NCBI GenBank assembly: GCA_008012315.1
Contig: SSEL01000004.1
Span: 82,038-146,037 of the forward strand
Origin: Rhodospirillaceae bacterium
GTDB lineage: Bacteria > Pseudomonadota > Alphaproteobacteria > Dongiales > Dongiaceae
DNA: 64,000 nucleotides
Reading direction: 5' to 3'
Position numbers and translations under genes: made by a program. This document shows, piece by piece, positions 35,688-44,391 of the stretch. Numbering within the stretch: position 1 is the stretch's first letter; each line of letters opens with the position of its first letter. The notes under the pieces are model-generated. The model saw only the letters and a list, made by a program, of their open reading frames with translations. It was not told where the DNA came from and did no database searches.

Positions 35688-37214
35688 ATGTCGCGTGAAC
35701 AAAGGGTCCGGCGTGAGCGGCGCGGGGGCGATAAAGGCCTGAAACAGTTGCCCTGGCGGCAATACCGCAATCCCTACAAGCCGATCGAGGTCGTGTCGGC
35801 AGATCAGCTCGAAGCCATTCATCAGGCGTCCTTGCGGATCCTCGAGTAAATGGGCATCGAATTCCTCGATGCGGAGGCCCGGGAAATCCTCAAGGAAAAG
35901 GGCGCCGATGTGGTGCCCGGTTCCGATCGCGTCCGCCTGGACCGGCATATGGTGAGCGAATATGTCGCCAAGGCGCCGTCGCAGTTCACACTGCATGCCC
36001 GCAATCCGGCGCACAACCTGATTTTCGGCAAGGACTACATCAATTTCGGGTCGGTCGCCTCGGCGCCGAATGTCTCGGATCTCGATCGTGGCCGGCGGCC
36101 GGGCAATTTCGATGATTACGCCGATCTGATGCGCCTGTGCCAGAGCCTGAACGTGGTGCAGTTCATCGGCGGCTATCCGGTGGAACCGGCCGATCGTCCG
36201 CCCTCGACGCGCCACCTCGATGCGCATTATGCGGCGATCACCCTGACCGACAAGATCTGGCATCCCTATTCGCTGGGCCGCCATCGGATCGAGGATGCGA
36301 TCGAGATGATCTGCATCGCGCGCGGCATCGATAAAGACCAGTTGCGGCGCGAGCCAAGTCTGTTCTCCATCGTCAACAGCAATTCTCCGCTGCGTCTCGA
36401 TATCCCGATGCTGCAGGGCCTGATGGCGATGGCACGCCACGGACAGCCGGTGGTGCTGACCCCCTTTACCTTGAGCGGCGCCATGGCGCCCGCGACGATT
36501 GCCGGTGCCCTGGCGCAGCAGAATGCCGAGGCCCTGGCGGGCATTGCTTTCATTCAGATGGTCAATCCCGGCGCGCCCTGCGTCTATGGTGGCTTCACCT
36601 CGAATGTCGATATGAAGACCGGCGCCCCGGCCTTCGGCACGCCGGAATATACCCGTGCCGCGCTGGTCGGCGGGCAATTGGCGCGCAAGCACGGCCTGCC
36701 TTACCGCTCAAGCAATGCCTGCGCCGCCAATGCCGTCGATGCCCAGGCGGCCTATGAATCGGAGATGTCGATCTGGGGCGCCGTCATGGGCCACGCCAAT
36801 CTCATTCTACACGGCGCCGGCTGGATGGAGGGCGGCCTGGTTGCGTCCTTCGAGAAGATGATCGTCGATGCCGAGATCATCCAGCATATGGGCGAGTTCC
36901 TGCAGCCGCTGGAGGTCAATGACGACACGCTCGGCCTCGATGCCATCCGTGAAGTCGGTCCGGGCGGCCACTTCTTCGGCTGTGCGCATACCTTGGCGCG
37001 GTATGAGACCGCTTTCTATGCGCCGATCCTGTCGGATTGGCGGAACTTCGAGAACTGGCGACTGGCCGGCGGGCTGGATACCGCCCAACGTGCGAATAAC
37101 CTGTGGAAGCAGATATTGCGCGACTACACACCACCGGCCCTCGATCCTGCCCGCGATGAAGCGCTGCAAGCCTTTGTCGCCAAGCGCAAGGAAGAGGGCG
37201 GGGTGCCGGCTTAA
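35688..37214 (+). pseudogene. Second MttB-family methyltransferase, interrupted by an in-frame TAA
   Basis: From the ATG at 35688 (GGGAGC upstream) the frame gives 53 residues ending RILE, then TAA at 35847-35849, then ATGGGCATCGAATTC and 453 further residues to 37214 in the same frame. The junction ILE-stop-MGIEF corresponds to ILQEVGIEF in the intact paralogue at 18642. A single GAA to TAA change therefore explains it. The rest of the family core is intact (GAGWMEGGLV, REVGPGGHFFGCAHT). It is either a recent nonsense allele, a sequencing error, or a gene translated in two pieces by restart at the abutting ATG. The stop is ochre, not the amber codon used for pyrrolysine. Confidence 0.85.
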
Positions 37215-37241
37215 GCCGGCATCTCGGTTGCCGGAGACAAC

Positions 37242-38189
37242 CTAATCCGATTGCGGATGCAACAGCGGTTCCTTCGCCGTGAAGGCGTGGCGCCCGAATA
37301 ATCGGCGATAGCCGGGCACGACATAGTGTTCGGCTTGGGCAGTCAGCTCCGGCTTACGCAGGCGATAGCGTGCCGGCCGCTTGTACCAGGCAAGGCCCGG
37401 TTCGTCGTGATGCACGACATGCAGGTTGTTATAGAGGAAGAGCCAGCTCCAGAACCGGCCCGCCTCGCAGATCACTGTGCGGCCCCTGATGGATGCATGG
37501 GCGCGATGTTCGGCAAAGGAACGCACCAAGGCGAGCGCCGTGCCGGGATAGGCAAATCCGAGCACATAAACCCAAAGCGGAATGCCACAAACAACCAGCA
37601 CCCAGTAGAGGATCAAGGCGGCCGCCGGCAAATGCCATGCCCAGGCCCGCAAAACGGCGAGGTTGCAGCGCAGCAGCGCATTGGTCAGGTCGTGTAAGCC
37701 CATCACCGCATAGTAGATCGGTCCGAAAATCATGCGGCCCAGCAGCGGCCGCATCGCTTGGCGCATCAGCCGATGGAAGGGCGACATCGCCAGCCATTGC
37801 GTCTGGGTGAGGTAATTGGATTCCGGATCGATCGAGGGATTGGTCAGGTTTTCGTCGATATGGTGCTGGAGATGGGCGCTGCGATAATTGAGATAAGGCA
37901 ACCAGAGCCAGAGCGGCCAGCCGACAATAAAGCTGTTCACAGCCGTCCAGCGGGTCGGATAGCCATGCGTGCCTTCGTGCTGCAACGATCCGTGAAAAGC
38001 AACGATGACGGTGCCGAGCGGACAGACGACCCACCAGGGCAGATAATGATAGGAAAAGGTGATGAGGAGGAAGGAAAAGTAAATCCCGTACGCCAAAGTC
38101 AGAGTTGGCCAATCGATCCGATACGCATGGCGACCGAAGTCACCTTTTCTCTGGCCGGCACCAAGGACCGGCGGCATACGCGTTTCCAT
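37242..38189 (-). CDS. Membrane fatty acid desaturase-type protein
   Basis: 315 residues. The three histidine boxes of the integral-membrane diiron desaturase/hydroxylase family are HEGTH, HLQHH and HVVHH, separated by hydrophobic segments. The family includes acyl-lipid desaturases and hydroxylases or monooxygenases, and the substrate is not clear here. Location inside a betaine-demethylation region leaves open a role on a small amine, but this is speculation. Palindromes (TGTATATACA, and an 8-10-8 repeat) lie in the gap to the divergent GFA gene. Confidence 0.82.
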   Translation of the reverse strand: METRMPPVLGAGQRKGDFGRHAYRIDWPTLTLAYGIYFSFLLITFSYHYLPWWVVCPLGTVIVAFHGSLQHEGTHGYPTRWTAVNSFIVGWPLWLWLPYLNYRSAHLQHHIDENLTNPSIDPESNYLTQTQWLAMSPFHRLMRQAMRPLLGRMIFGPIYYAVMGLHDLTNALLRCNLAVLRAWAWHLPAAALILYWVLVVCGIPLWVYVLGFAYPGTALALVRSFAEHRAHASIRGRTVICEAGRFWSWLFLYNNLHVVHHDEPGLAWYKRPARYRLRKPELTAQAEHYVVPGYRRLFGRHAFTAKEPLLHPQSD

Positions 38190-38273
38190 TTTCCTCTGTT
38201 ATACACGCCTGTATATACAAGTAATAACCGCTTGACGAATTGGGATCAAGCGGCAAGTTGCAACCAAGCTTAA
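38190..38273. promoter_or_regulatory. Divergent region with HutC-like TGTATATACA and an 8-10-8 inverted repeat
   Basis: A perfect palindrome TGTATATACA at 38210-38219 equals the box recognised by HutC-type GntR repressors, as I recall it. TATAC (38200-38204) and GTATA (38211-38215) add overlapping symmetry. CCGCTTGA (38228-38235) and TCAAGCGG (38246-38253) form a second perfect inverted repeat around 10 nt. It lies between the divergent desaturase and GFA genes. No GntR gene is nearby. Confidence 0.5.
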
Positions 38274-39254
38274 ATGTCGTCGGTTAAGAAAAGCATAGCG
38301 ACCGATTGGGTGACAGCGAGATTAACTGGGGAGGGCCTGAAGTTGAGCTCAATACCGGCAACCGCCCTGGCGGAAATTCAACCCACTGATCGGCACGCCT
38401 CGGGGCAGTGCCTGTGCGGCGCTGTGCGCTATGAGATCGAGGGGGCCCTCTCGCCGCCTTCGGCCTGCCACTGTGGCATGTGCCGGCGGCATCACGGCGC
38501 TTTAGGCGTTTTTACCGGTGCGCCGGTGACGGCCTTCCGCATCCATGGCGCGGATCATGTCGGCTGGTACCGTTCGTCGCCCGAAGCCGAACGTGGCTTC
38601 TGCCGGCAATGCGGTAGCAAATTATTCTGGCGGCAGATCGATAGCGACCGGCTGGATGTGACGATGGGAAGCTTGCACGAGCCGAGCGGCCTGCAGCTCG
38701 ATCATCATATCTGGGTCGCCCATCGCGGGGATTATTACGACATCGCCGATGGCCTGCCGAAATATGCGGAATCCGCTGTCGGTCATGGGGACCGCGCGGT
38801 ACTGGAAGGGCATCGGCCGGCACCGGTTCCCTCGGTGCATGAGGGTGGCTGCCTGTGCGGTGCGATCCGTTTCAAAGTCTCTGGCAATATGCGCGACGTC
38901 GTTGTTTGCCATTGCGGCCAGTGCCGGCATTGGCATGGCCACGCGGCCGATTACAGTGCGGCGCGAACGGCCGAGATGACCTTGCAGGGTGAAGCCGCAC
39001 TTTCCTGGTATATCTCGTCGCCAGGCGCAGAACGCGGCTTCTGTCGACATTGCGGCACGAGCCTGTTCTGGCGCGCCGCGACCGAGGGGGCAGCACCAGC
39101 CAAGATTTCCATATCGGCGGGAGCACTTGACGGTCCGACAGGGTTGCAGACGGTCAGGCATATTTTCGTGACAGACCTCCCCGATTACTACGACATCCCA
39201 GGCGATGCGGCACGTGATGCCGGCAGCATGGCATCCAACCCGGTGGCATTCTGA
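38274..39254 (+). CDS. Tandem GFA-domain protein
   Basis: 326 residues with two consecutive GFA (glutathione-dependent formaldehyde-activating-like) domains, at about 44-155 and 190-310. Each carries the zinc motifs: CLCG (46-49), CHCGMC (65-70) and CRQCG in the first; CLCG, CHCGQC and CRHCG in the second. The family is named after a proposed S-hydroxymethylglutathione synthase, an activity that is disputed. Next to demethylating enzymes, formaldehyde handling is a reasonable but untested role. The first about 40 residues have no similarity and the start may be further in. Confidence 0.82.
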   Translation: MSSVKKSIATDWVTARLTGEGLKLSSIPATALAEIQPTDRHASGQCLCGAVRYEIEGALSPPSACHCGMCRRHHGALGVFTGAPVTAFRIHGADHVGWYRSSPEAERGFCRQCGSKLFWRQIDSDRLDVTMGSLHEPSGLQLDHHIWVAHRGDYYDIADGLPKYAESAVGHGDRAVLEGHRPAPVPSVHEGGCLCGAIRFKVSGNMRDVVVCHCGQCRHWHGHAADYSAARTAEMTLQGEAALSWYISSPGAERGFCRHCGTSLFWRAATEGAAPAKISISAGALDGPTGLQTVRHIFVTDLPDYYDIPGDAARDAGSMASNPVAF

Positions 39255-39274
39255 ATAAAAGGAAAGATTGCCAC

Positions 39275-40078
39275 ATGATCATGGGTTTGCCGATGTATGC
39301 CTTGCCGGAAGTGTCGCGGGCGACACTGGATTGGTGGATCGGTCTCTGTCGCCATTTCCGCCAGGCCGGCATCGATGATTTGCCGCTGACGATGGTGGAG
39401 CCGGGCGATCTATACGAGCATTGGCGCCAGCCATCTCTTCTGTTCACCCAGACCTGCGGTTATCCGCTCACCCACAATCTGGCCGGTCAGGTGCAACTGG
39501 TGGCGACGCCATGTTACCGGGCGCCTGGATGCGAGGGATCCACGTATCGGAGTTTTGTCGTCGTCCGGGATGATGACGCGATCGAAGACCTGGAGGATCT
39601 AAAAGGCAAACGCGTGGCCTTCAACAGCCGGGATTCCCAGTCGGGCTACAATTGCCTGCGCCATCTCATTGCGCCTTTGGCGCAAGCGGGCCGTTTTTTT
39701 GAGATGGCGGTGGAAACTGGCGGCCATCGAAGATCGCTTGCCGCCGTGCGGCAGGGCAAGGCGGATGTCGCCTCGATCGATTGCGTCAGCTATGCGTTGA
39801 TTGCTGCGGTTGCGCCCGGCGAGGTTGCCGGCATTCGTGTCTTGTGTGAGAGCGCGCTGGCGCCGAACCTGCCTTACATCACGGATGCGGCGACATCGGC
39901 ACAGAAGCTCGCCCGGTTGCAAGACGGCTTGCGCGCTGCAGTCGCAGATCCTCAGTTGGCAGCGACGCGCGAGACCCTGCTTATCAAGGATGTTACGGTC
40001 TTGCATCGCGACGTCTATGACGTGATTTTGTCAATGGAACGTGCTGCAATCGACGCCGGATATCGGGATTTGGATTAG
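39275..40078 (+). CDS. PhnD-like phosphate/phosphonate-type binding domain protein without signal peptide
   Basis: 267 residues resembling the phosphonate-binding-protein-like family, with DLEDLKGKRVAFNSRDSQSGYN and GGHRRSLAAVRQGKADVASIDC as the ligand-lobe signatures. No signal peptide or lipobox is present, so it appears cytoplasmic. No ABC permease or ATPase is adjacent. It begins 20 nt after the GFA gene, with AAAGGAAAG upstream of the ATG, and is followed 4 nt later by a DMT transporter. The ligand is unknown. Confidence 0.75.
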   Translation: MIMGLPMYALPEVSRATLDWWIGLCRHFRQAGIDDLPLTMVEPGDLYEHWRQPSLLFTQTCGYPLTHNLAGQVQLVATPCYRAPGCEGSTYRSFVVVRDDDAIEDLEDLKGKRVAFNSRDSQSGYNCLRHLIAPLAQAGRFFEMAVETGGHRRSLAAVRQGKADVASIDCVSYALIAAVAPGEVAGIRVLCESALAPNLPYITDAATSAQKLARLQDGLRAAVADPQLAATRETLLIKDVTVLHRDVYDVILSMERAAIDAGYRDLD

Positions 40079-40082
40079 ACCC

Positions 40083-41024
40083 ATGCCAGCAATGAATAAA
40101 AAGAACGGGACGACCCTGCCGATGATCGCGGTGCTGGTTGCTGCGGCACTTTGGGGCAGCTTCTGGATCCCGTTGCGTCAGATTACGGAAACCGGCATTT
40201 CCGGCGCCTGGGCAACGATGCTGGTTTATGGCGGCCCACTGCTGCTGATGTTGCCGGTTGTTCTTCTCCGTTGGAACCGGATCGGCAGCTTCGGGTTGGG
40301 CGCCCTTTGGGTCGGCGGTGCATCGGGCATATGCAACACGTTTTACGGCATGGGCTTCATTGAGGGAGAAGTCAGCAAGGTCATGCTGCTTTTCTATCTC
40401 AACCCGATCTGGGCCGCCTTGCTGGAACGGACGATCCTGAAAACCCCGATCGCGCGTTCACGCCTGCTGACGATCCTGCTGGGCTTTCTCGGCATGGCCG
40501 TGCTGGTCAGCGGCAATGGCTCGCTCCTGCCGCTGCCGCGCAACATCTCCGAATGGTTCGGCGTCATCGCCGGGTTCTTCTGGGCCCTCAGCATGGTGGG
40601 CATGCGGTATACGGGTGAGGGGGATATCATCCCGAAATCCTGCTACCAGTTCCTCATCGGCCTCGTGGGCTGCGGCATCATCCTGGTATCAGGTTTGTTC
40701 CCGGGTGAGCTGCTGCCGCCACCAGGCCAGTTTGCCGCCGCCATGCCCTGGACCGCCATTACCGTCTTCCTGTGGATCTTCCCGACCATGCTTCTGGCTT
40801 TCTGGGGGATCAGCTTCATGTCACCCTCGAAAGCATCCATCCTCTTCATGCTGGAAGCGATTGTCGGCGTGGTCTCGGCGGCCATCCTGACGGATGAGCC
40901 GTTCGGCTGGCGCGAGATCGTCGGCGGCCTGCTGATCCTTAGCGCCGCCTTGTTCGATATCCTGTTTACCGGCGGCGATTCAGATACGGTGAACGGCAAC
41001 TGCAAACTGGAAGCAGCGGAATAG
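40083..41024 (+). CDS. EamA/DMT-family transporter
   Basis: 313 residues from the ATG at 40083 with about ten hydrophobic helices in two EamA repeats. ALWGSFWIPLRQ opens the first repeat. It is probably an inner-membrane exporter of a small metabolite; the substrate is unknown. Tight spacing on both sides (4 nt upstream, 0 nt downstream) places it in an operon with the PhnD-like protein and TusA. Confidence 0.85.
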   Translation: MPAMNKKNGTTLPMIAVLVAAALWGSFWIPLRQITETGISGAWATMLVYGGPLLLMLPVVLLRWNRIGSFGLGALWVGGASGICNTFYGMGFIEGEVSKVMLLFYLNPIWAALLERTILKTPIARSRLLTILLGFLGMAVLVSGNGSLLPLPRNISEWFGVIAGFFWALSMVGMRYTGEGDIIPKSCYQFLIGLVGCGIILVSGLFPGELLPPPGQFAAAMPWTAITVFLWIFPTMLLAFWGISFMSPSKASILFMLEAIVGVVSAAILTDEPFGWREIVGGLLILSAALFDILFTGGDSDTVNGNCKLEAAE

Positions 41025-41258
41025 ATGGCGAAGATTTTCGATGCGCGCGGCATGAAATGCCCCTTGCCAGTTTTGAAGGCGCGCCGGTTACTGAGGGATA
41101 TGGAACCGGGCGATATCCTGGAAATCCAGGCGACCGATCCCGGGGCGCCGGCGGATTTCATCCATTTCTCCGAGACCACCGGAAATCGATTGCTCGAGAC
41201 CCGGGAAGAGGATGGATTGTTCATCATCCGCCTGGAGGTCGCTTCGCGTCCCGAATGA
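41025..41258 (+). CDS. TusA-family sulfur carrier
   Basis: A 77-residue TusA/SirA-like protein with the active-site motif CPLP at 12-15 in GMKCPLPVLKAR, where Cys12 carries persulfide sulfur. Its ATG follows the stop of the transporter with no gap, showing coupling. Family members act in tRNA thiolation, sulfur oxidation or selenium metabolism. Here the partner may be the adjacent transporter, which is unusual. Confidence 0.88.
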   Translation: MAKIFDARGMKCPLPVLKARRLLRDMEPGDILEIQATDPGAPADFIHFSETTGNRLLETREEDGLFIIRLEVASRPE

Positions 41259-41270
41259 CTCTGCTGCGCC

Positions 41271-42338
41271 CTAGATCAGATTGCGGACCGACAGCTCGTC
41301 TTTGATATAGGCATAGAAAATCGGCGCGGCGATAACACCGGGTATGCCGAAGGCGGCCTCCATCACCAGCATGGCCAAGAGCAGTTCCCAGGCGCGGGCG
41401 CGGATCTGGGTCCCGATGATGCGCGCATTGATGAAATATTCCAGTTTGTGAATCAGCACCAGGAAGACCAGCGAACCTGCCGCTGCCAGGAATGAGGCGC
41501 TCAGGCTGACAATGACGATGATCGTATTGGAGATGAGATTGCCGATAACCGGTATCAGCCCGGCCATGAATGTGACGGCGATCATCGTTTTCTTGAGTGG
41601 CAGATCCACACCGAAAAACGGCAACAGAACAATCAGATAAATACCCGTAAAAATGGTGTTAAGCGCCGATATGCGTACTTGAGCGAAGACCACCCGGCGA
41701 AAGGCGGTGCCGAGAAAGCTCAGCCGGTCCCGCATGGCGCGTCCCAGCGGCTTCGGTTCTGCGGTCATGATGCCGGTGCTGATGGCGATCATGCCGCCGA
41801 TAATCATGCCGATCAGAATACGGACGAAAATCCTGCCGAAATTCTCGCCGACCTGTCGCAGGTCGCTGGCGTGAACGCGCAGCCAGTCCGAAGCGGTGGC
41901 GCGAAGATCCTCGACATTCGCCGGCAGGTAATGCTGTGCCCAAGGCGGAAAATGAATACGCGCGGCATCGATGATGTCAGCCATTTTCTGCAGCAGCAGA
42001 AAAGGGCTGTCGGATCTGTCGGTGATCATAATGGCTACCGAGCCGATCGCCAGGAGCAGCAGCAAGGTAACGAAAGTGGCAAGCAGGCTCAGGGCAATGA
42101 CTTTGCCGGCACGATAGGTGACACCGAAGCTCCGGTGGCGAATGCCGGCCATTTGCACCAGTTCATAAACCAGCAGCCCCGGCAAGAGACTGGTCAGGAG
42201 ACCGAGATAAAGAACGAGGAAAAGGCCGATCCCCATCAGGATCCAGGCGGTGATGTTGTATTTCAACGAATGATCGGCGAGGTCCGTACTGAGATGATCG
42301 GTGGCAAATACCGTACTACCCTGGTCCTGATCCCGCAT
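41271..42338 (-). CDS. AI-2E family (PerM-like) membrane protein
   Basis: A 355-residue inner-membrane protein with an N-terminal helix pair, a polar region (about 125-185) and a C-terminal set of helices. The C-terminal set contains GLIPVIGNLISNTIIV, typical of AI-2E/PerM proteins. Members are implicated in export of signals or in cation/proton exchange; the substrate is not determined. It converges on the tusA end, 12 nt away. Confidence 0.88.
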   Translation of the reverse strand: MRDQDQGSTVFATDHLSTDLADHSLKYNITAWILMGIGLFLVLYLGLLTSLLPGLLVYELVQMAGIRHRSFGVTYRAGKVIALSLLATFVTLLLLLAIGSVAIMITDRSDSPFLLLQKMADIIDAARIHFPPWAQHYLPANVEDLRATASDWLRVHASDLRQVGENFGRIFVRILIGMIIGGMIAISTGIMTAEPKPLGRAMRDRLSFLGTAFRRVVFAQVRISALNTIFTGIYLIVLLPFFGVDLPLKKTMIAVTFMAGLIPVIGNLISNTIIVIVSLSASFLAAAGSLVFLVLIHKLEYFINARIIGTQIRARAWELLLAMLVMEAAFGIPGVIAAPIFYAYIKDELSVRNLI

Positions 42339-42612
42339 TGGCCTGCCTGACGATGACTGGTAATCGACTGTTATTGCGCGATCTTAGGGTGCTGCCTACT
42401 GACTGTGCAAGCAAAGCCGGCCGGTGGCGATTTCGGGCCGTGTCTCAACCTATTATTTCACATTTCCACAAGTGACAATTCCTAGTTGATGCCTCCTTTA
42501 TGGAGGGGCATAGTTAAGACAGCTTTAAAAAGCACCTGCGATTCAAGAATGGCCGCCGGCTCGCGGGGCGGTGGGCGGAAATAAGAATTTTATCAATCGA
42601 GAGGGGAACATA

Positions 42613-44196
42613 ATGATCTCTTGGGCAAATTTGACATCCGCTTTTGCTGGTGGGCGCTTGTCCCGGCGCGACTTCCTGGCCGGTGCGACGGCACTGGGCA
42701 TGACCACGGCAGCGGTCGGCTTCCTTAATGTCACTGAGACGAAGGCCGATGAGCCAAAGCGGGGCGGCGACTTGCGGCTCGGCCTGGCCGGCGGGAGCAC
42801 GACCGATAGCTTCGATCCGCGCGGCTTCACCGAGATCGTGATGATCACGCTTGGATCGCAAATTTATAACAGCTTCGTTGAATTCGACGCCAATAATCGG
42901 GTTCAACCGGATTTGCTGGAAAGCTGGGAGGTCAAGCCGGGCGCCACGGAATGGGTGATGAATGTCCGCAAGGGCGTCACCTTCCATAACGGTAAGACCC
43001 TGGATGCCGACGACATCATCTATTCGCTGAACCTCCATCGCGGTGAATCGAAATCGGCGATGGTCGGCCAGACCAAGCACATCAAGGATGTTCGAAAGCT
43101 CGACAACAATCAGATCAGCGTCACGCTGGAGCGGGGCGATGCCGAGCTGATCTATCTGCTGGGCGACTACCACATGAAGGTCGTTCCAAATGAATTCCAG
43201 GATTGGGCGAAGCCGATCGGCACGGGCGCCTTCACATTCGATTCTTTTAATCCGGGCGTCAGCGCCAAGGTCAATCGCAATCCCAATTATTGGCGCAGCG
43301 ATCGCGGTTTCGTGGATTCCGTCGAAACCTCGGTGATCAACGATACGGCGGCGCGCATGAATGCTCTGGTCGCCGGGCAGGTGGATATCATCAACCGGGT
43401 CGATAAGAGGGCTGTCGAGCTGTTGAAATCCGCCGGCACGATCAAGCTGGAGGAAGCACCAACAGGCTGGCATGCGATCATGGCCATGCAGGTTGATAAG
43501 GCGCCCTTCGACAATCCCAATGTTCGCCTGGCACTCAAGCATGCCATCGACCGCGAGCAATTGCTGAAAACGCTGTTCAACGGCTTTGGCGTACTCGGCA
43601 ACGATCATCCCGTGCCGCAGCGCGACCCATTCTACAACAGCGAATTGCCGCAAACCGCCTACGACATCGACAAGGCCAAGTTCTATATGAAGAAGGCCAA
43701 TCTCGGTAATATCTCGATACAGCTGACGGCTTCCGACGCGGCCTATGAGGGGGCGGTCAATGCCGCCGCCCTGTATCAGGCGACGGCAGCCAAGGCCGGG
43801 GTCAATATTTCGATCAAGCGCGAGCCGGTTGACGGCTTCTGGGATAATGCCTGGTTGAAGCGGCCATTCTGCGGATCGTATTGGGCCGGCCGTTCGACCG
43901 CCCTGCAGATGCTGACGACGGCCTATAAATCCGATGCCGCCTGGAATGAGACGGATTGGCACAACGAAACCTTCGACAAGCTGCTGTCGGATGCGGCGGC
44001 CGAGCTGGACGACGCCAAGCGCAAATCCTATATTTGGGAAGCGCAGCGTATGTTGCATGACGATGGAGGCGCCGTCATTCCGGTCTTCTCCAACGTCCTC
44101 GAGGCCCATAGCGATAAGGTGAAGGGCTACCGGGTCGGCGGCGTCGATGAGTTGTTCAATGGCCGCGGGACGGAATTTGTCTGGCTGGAGAGCTGA
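42613..44196 (+). CDS. Tat-exported peptide/nickel-type ABC substrate-binding protein (DppA family)
   Basis: 527 residues from the ATG at 42613, with GAGGGGAA upstream. A Tat signal (LSRRDFLAGATALGM, about 17-31) precedes an SBP family 5 domain, with VTFHNGKTLDADDIIYSLN and HAIDREQLLKTLF as characteristic segments. Family members bind oligopeptides, dipeptides, nickel or other solutes. No permease or ATPase gene is in the window. A close paralogue follows at 44392. Confidence 0.88.
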   Translation: MISWANLTSAFAGGRLSRRDFLAGATALGMTTAAVGFLNVTETKADEPKRGGDLRLGLAGGSTTDSFDPRGFTEIVMITLGSQIYNSFVEFDANNRVQPDLLESWEVKPGATEWVMNVRKGVTFHNGKTLDADDIIYSLNLHRGESKSAMVGQTKHIKDVRKLDNNQISVTLERGDAELIYLLGDYHMKVVPNEFQDWAKPIGTGAFTFDSFNPGVSAKVNRNPNYWRSDRGFVDSVETSVINDTAARMNALVAGQVDIINRVDKRAVELLKSAGTIKLEEAPTGWHAIMAMQVDKAPFDNPNVRLALKHAIDREQLLKTLFNGFGVLGNDHPVPQRDPFYNSELPQTAYDIDKAKFYMKKANLGNISIQLTASDAAYEGAVNAAALYQATAAKAGVNISIKREPVDGFWDNAWLKRPFCGSYWAGRSTALQMLTTAYKSDAAWNETDWHNETFDKLLSDAAAELDDAKRKSYIWEAQRMLHDDGGAVIPVFSNVLEAHSDKVKGYRVGGVDELFNGRGTEFVWLES

Positions 44197-44220
44197 GGCA
44201 AAGACGGCCAAACTTCCGAT

Positions 44221-44244
44221 CGGGCGCCTGCTTGCGGGCGCCCG
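44221..44244 (+). terminator. Hairpin between the two binding-protein genes
   Basis: CGGGCGCC (44221-44228), loop TGCTTGCG, GGCGCCCG (44237-44244), followed by TATCGTTTC. It may act as a weak terminator or a processing element. Confidence 0.5.
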
Positions 44245-44391
44245 TATCGTTTCAGCGTGGCGAGTTTTTCTTGGAACTAGGCCGAGTTCTTCTCGGTTGT
44301 TGTCCACGGAGCGGACAGGCAAGTTCGGCCGGAATGCCGGGGAGCAGAGCCTTGCTGCCGCATCAAATCTGATCTTACGGACGGGGAAACG

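Noticed and set aside
35847..35849. Pyrrolysine codon explanation for the interruption of the second mttB
   Set aside because: The codon is TAA, not TAG, and it lies near residue 54, far from the active-site position used for pyrrolysine in MttB.
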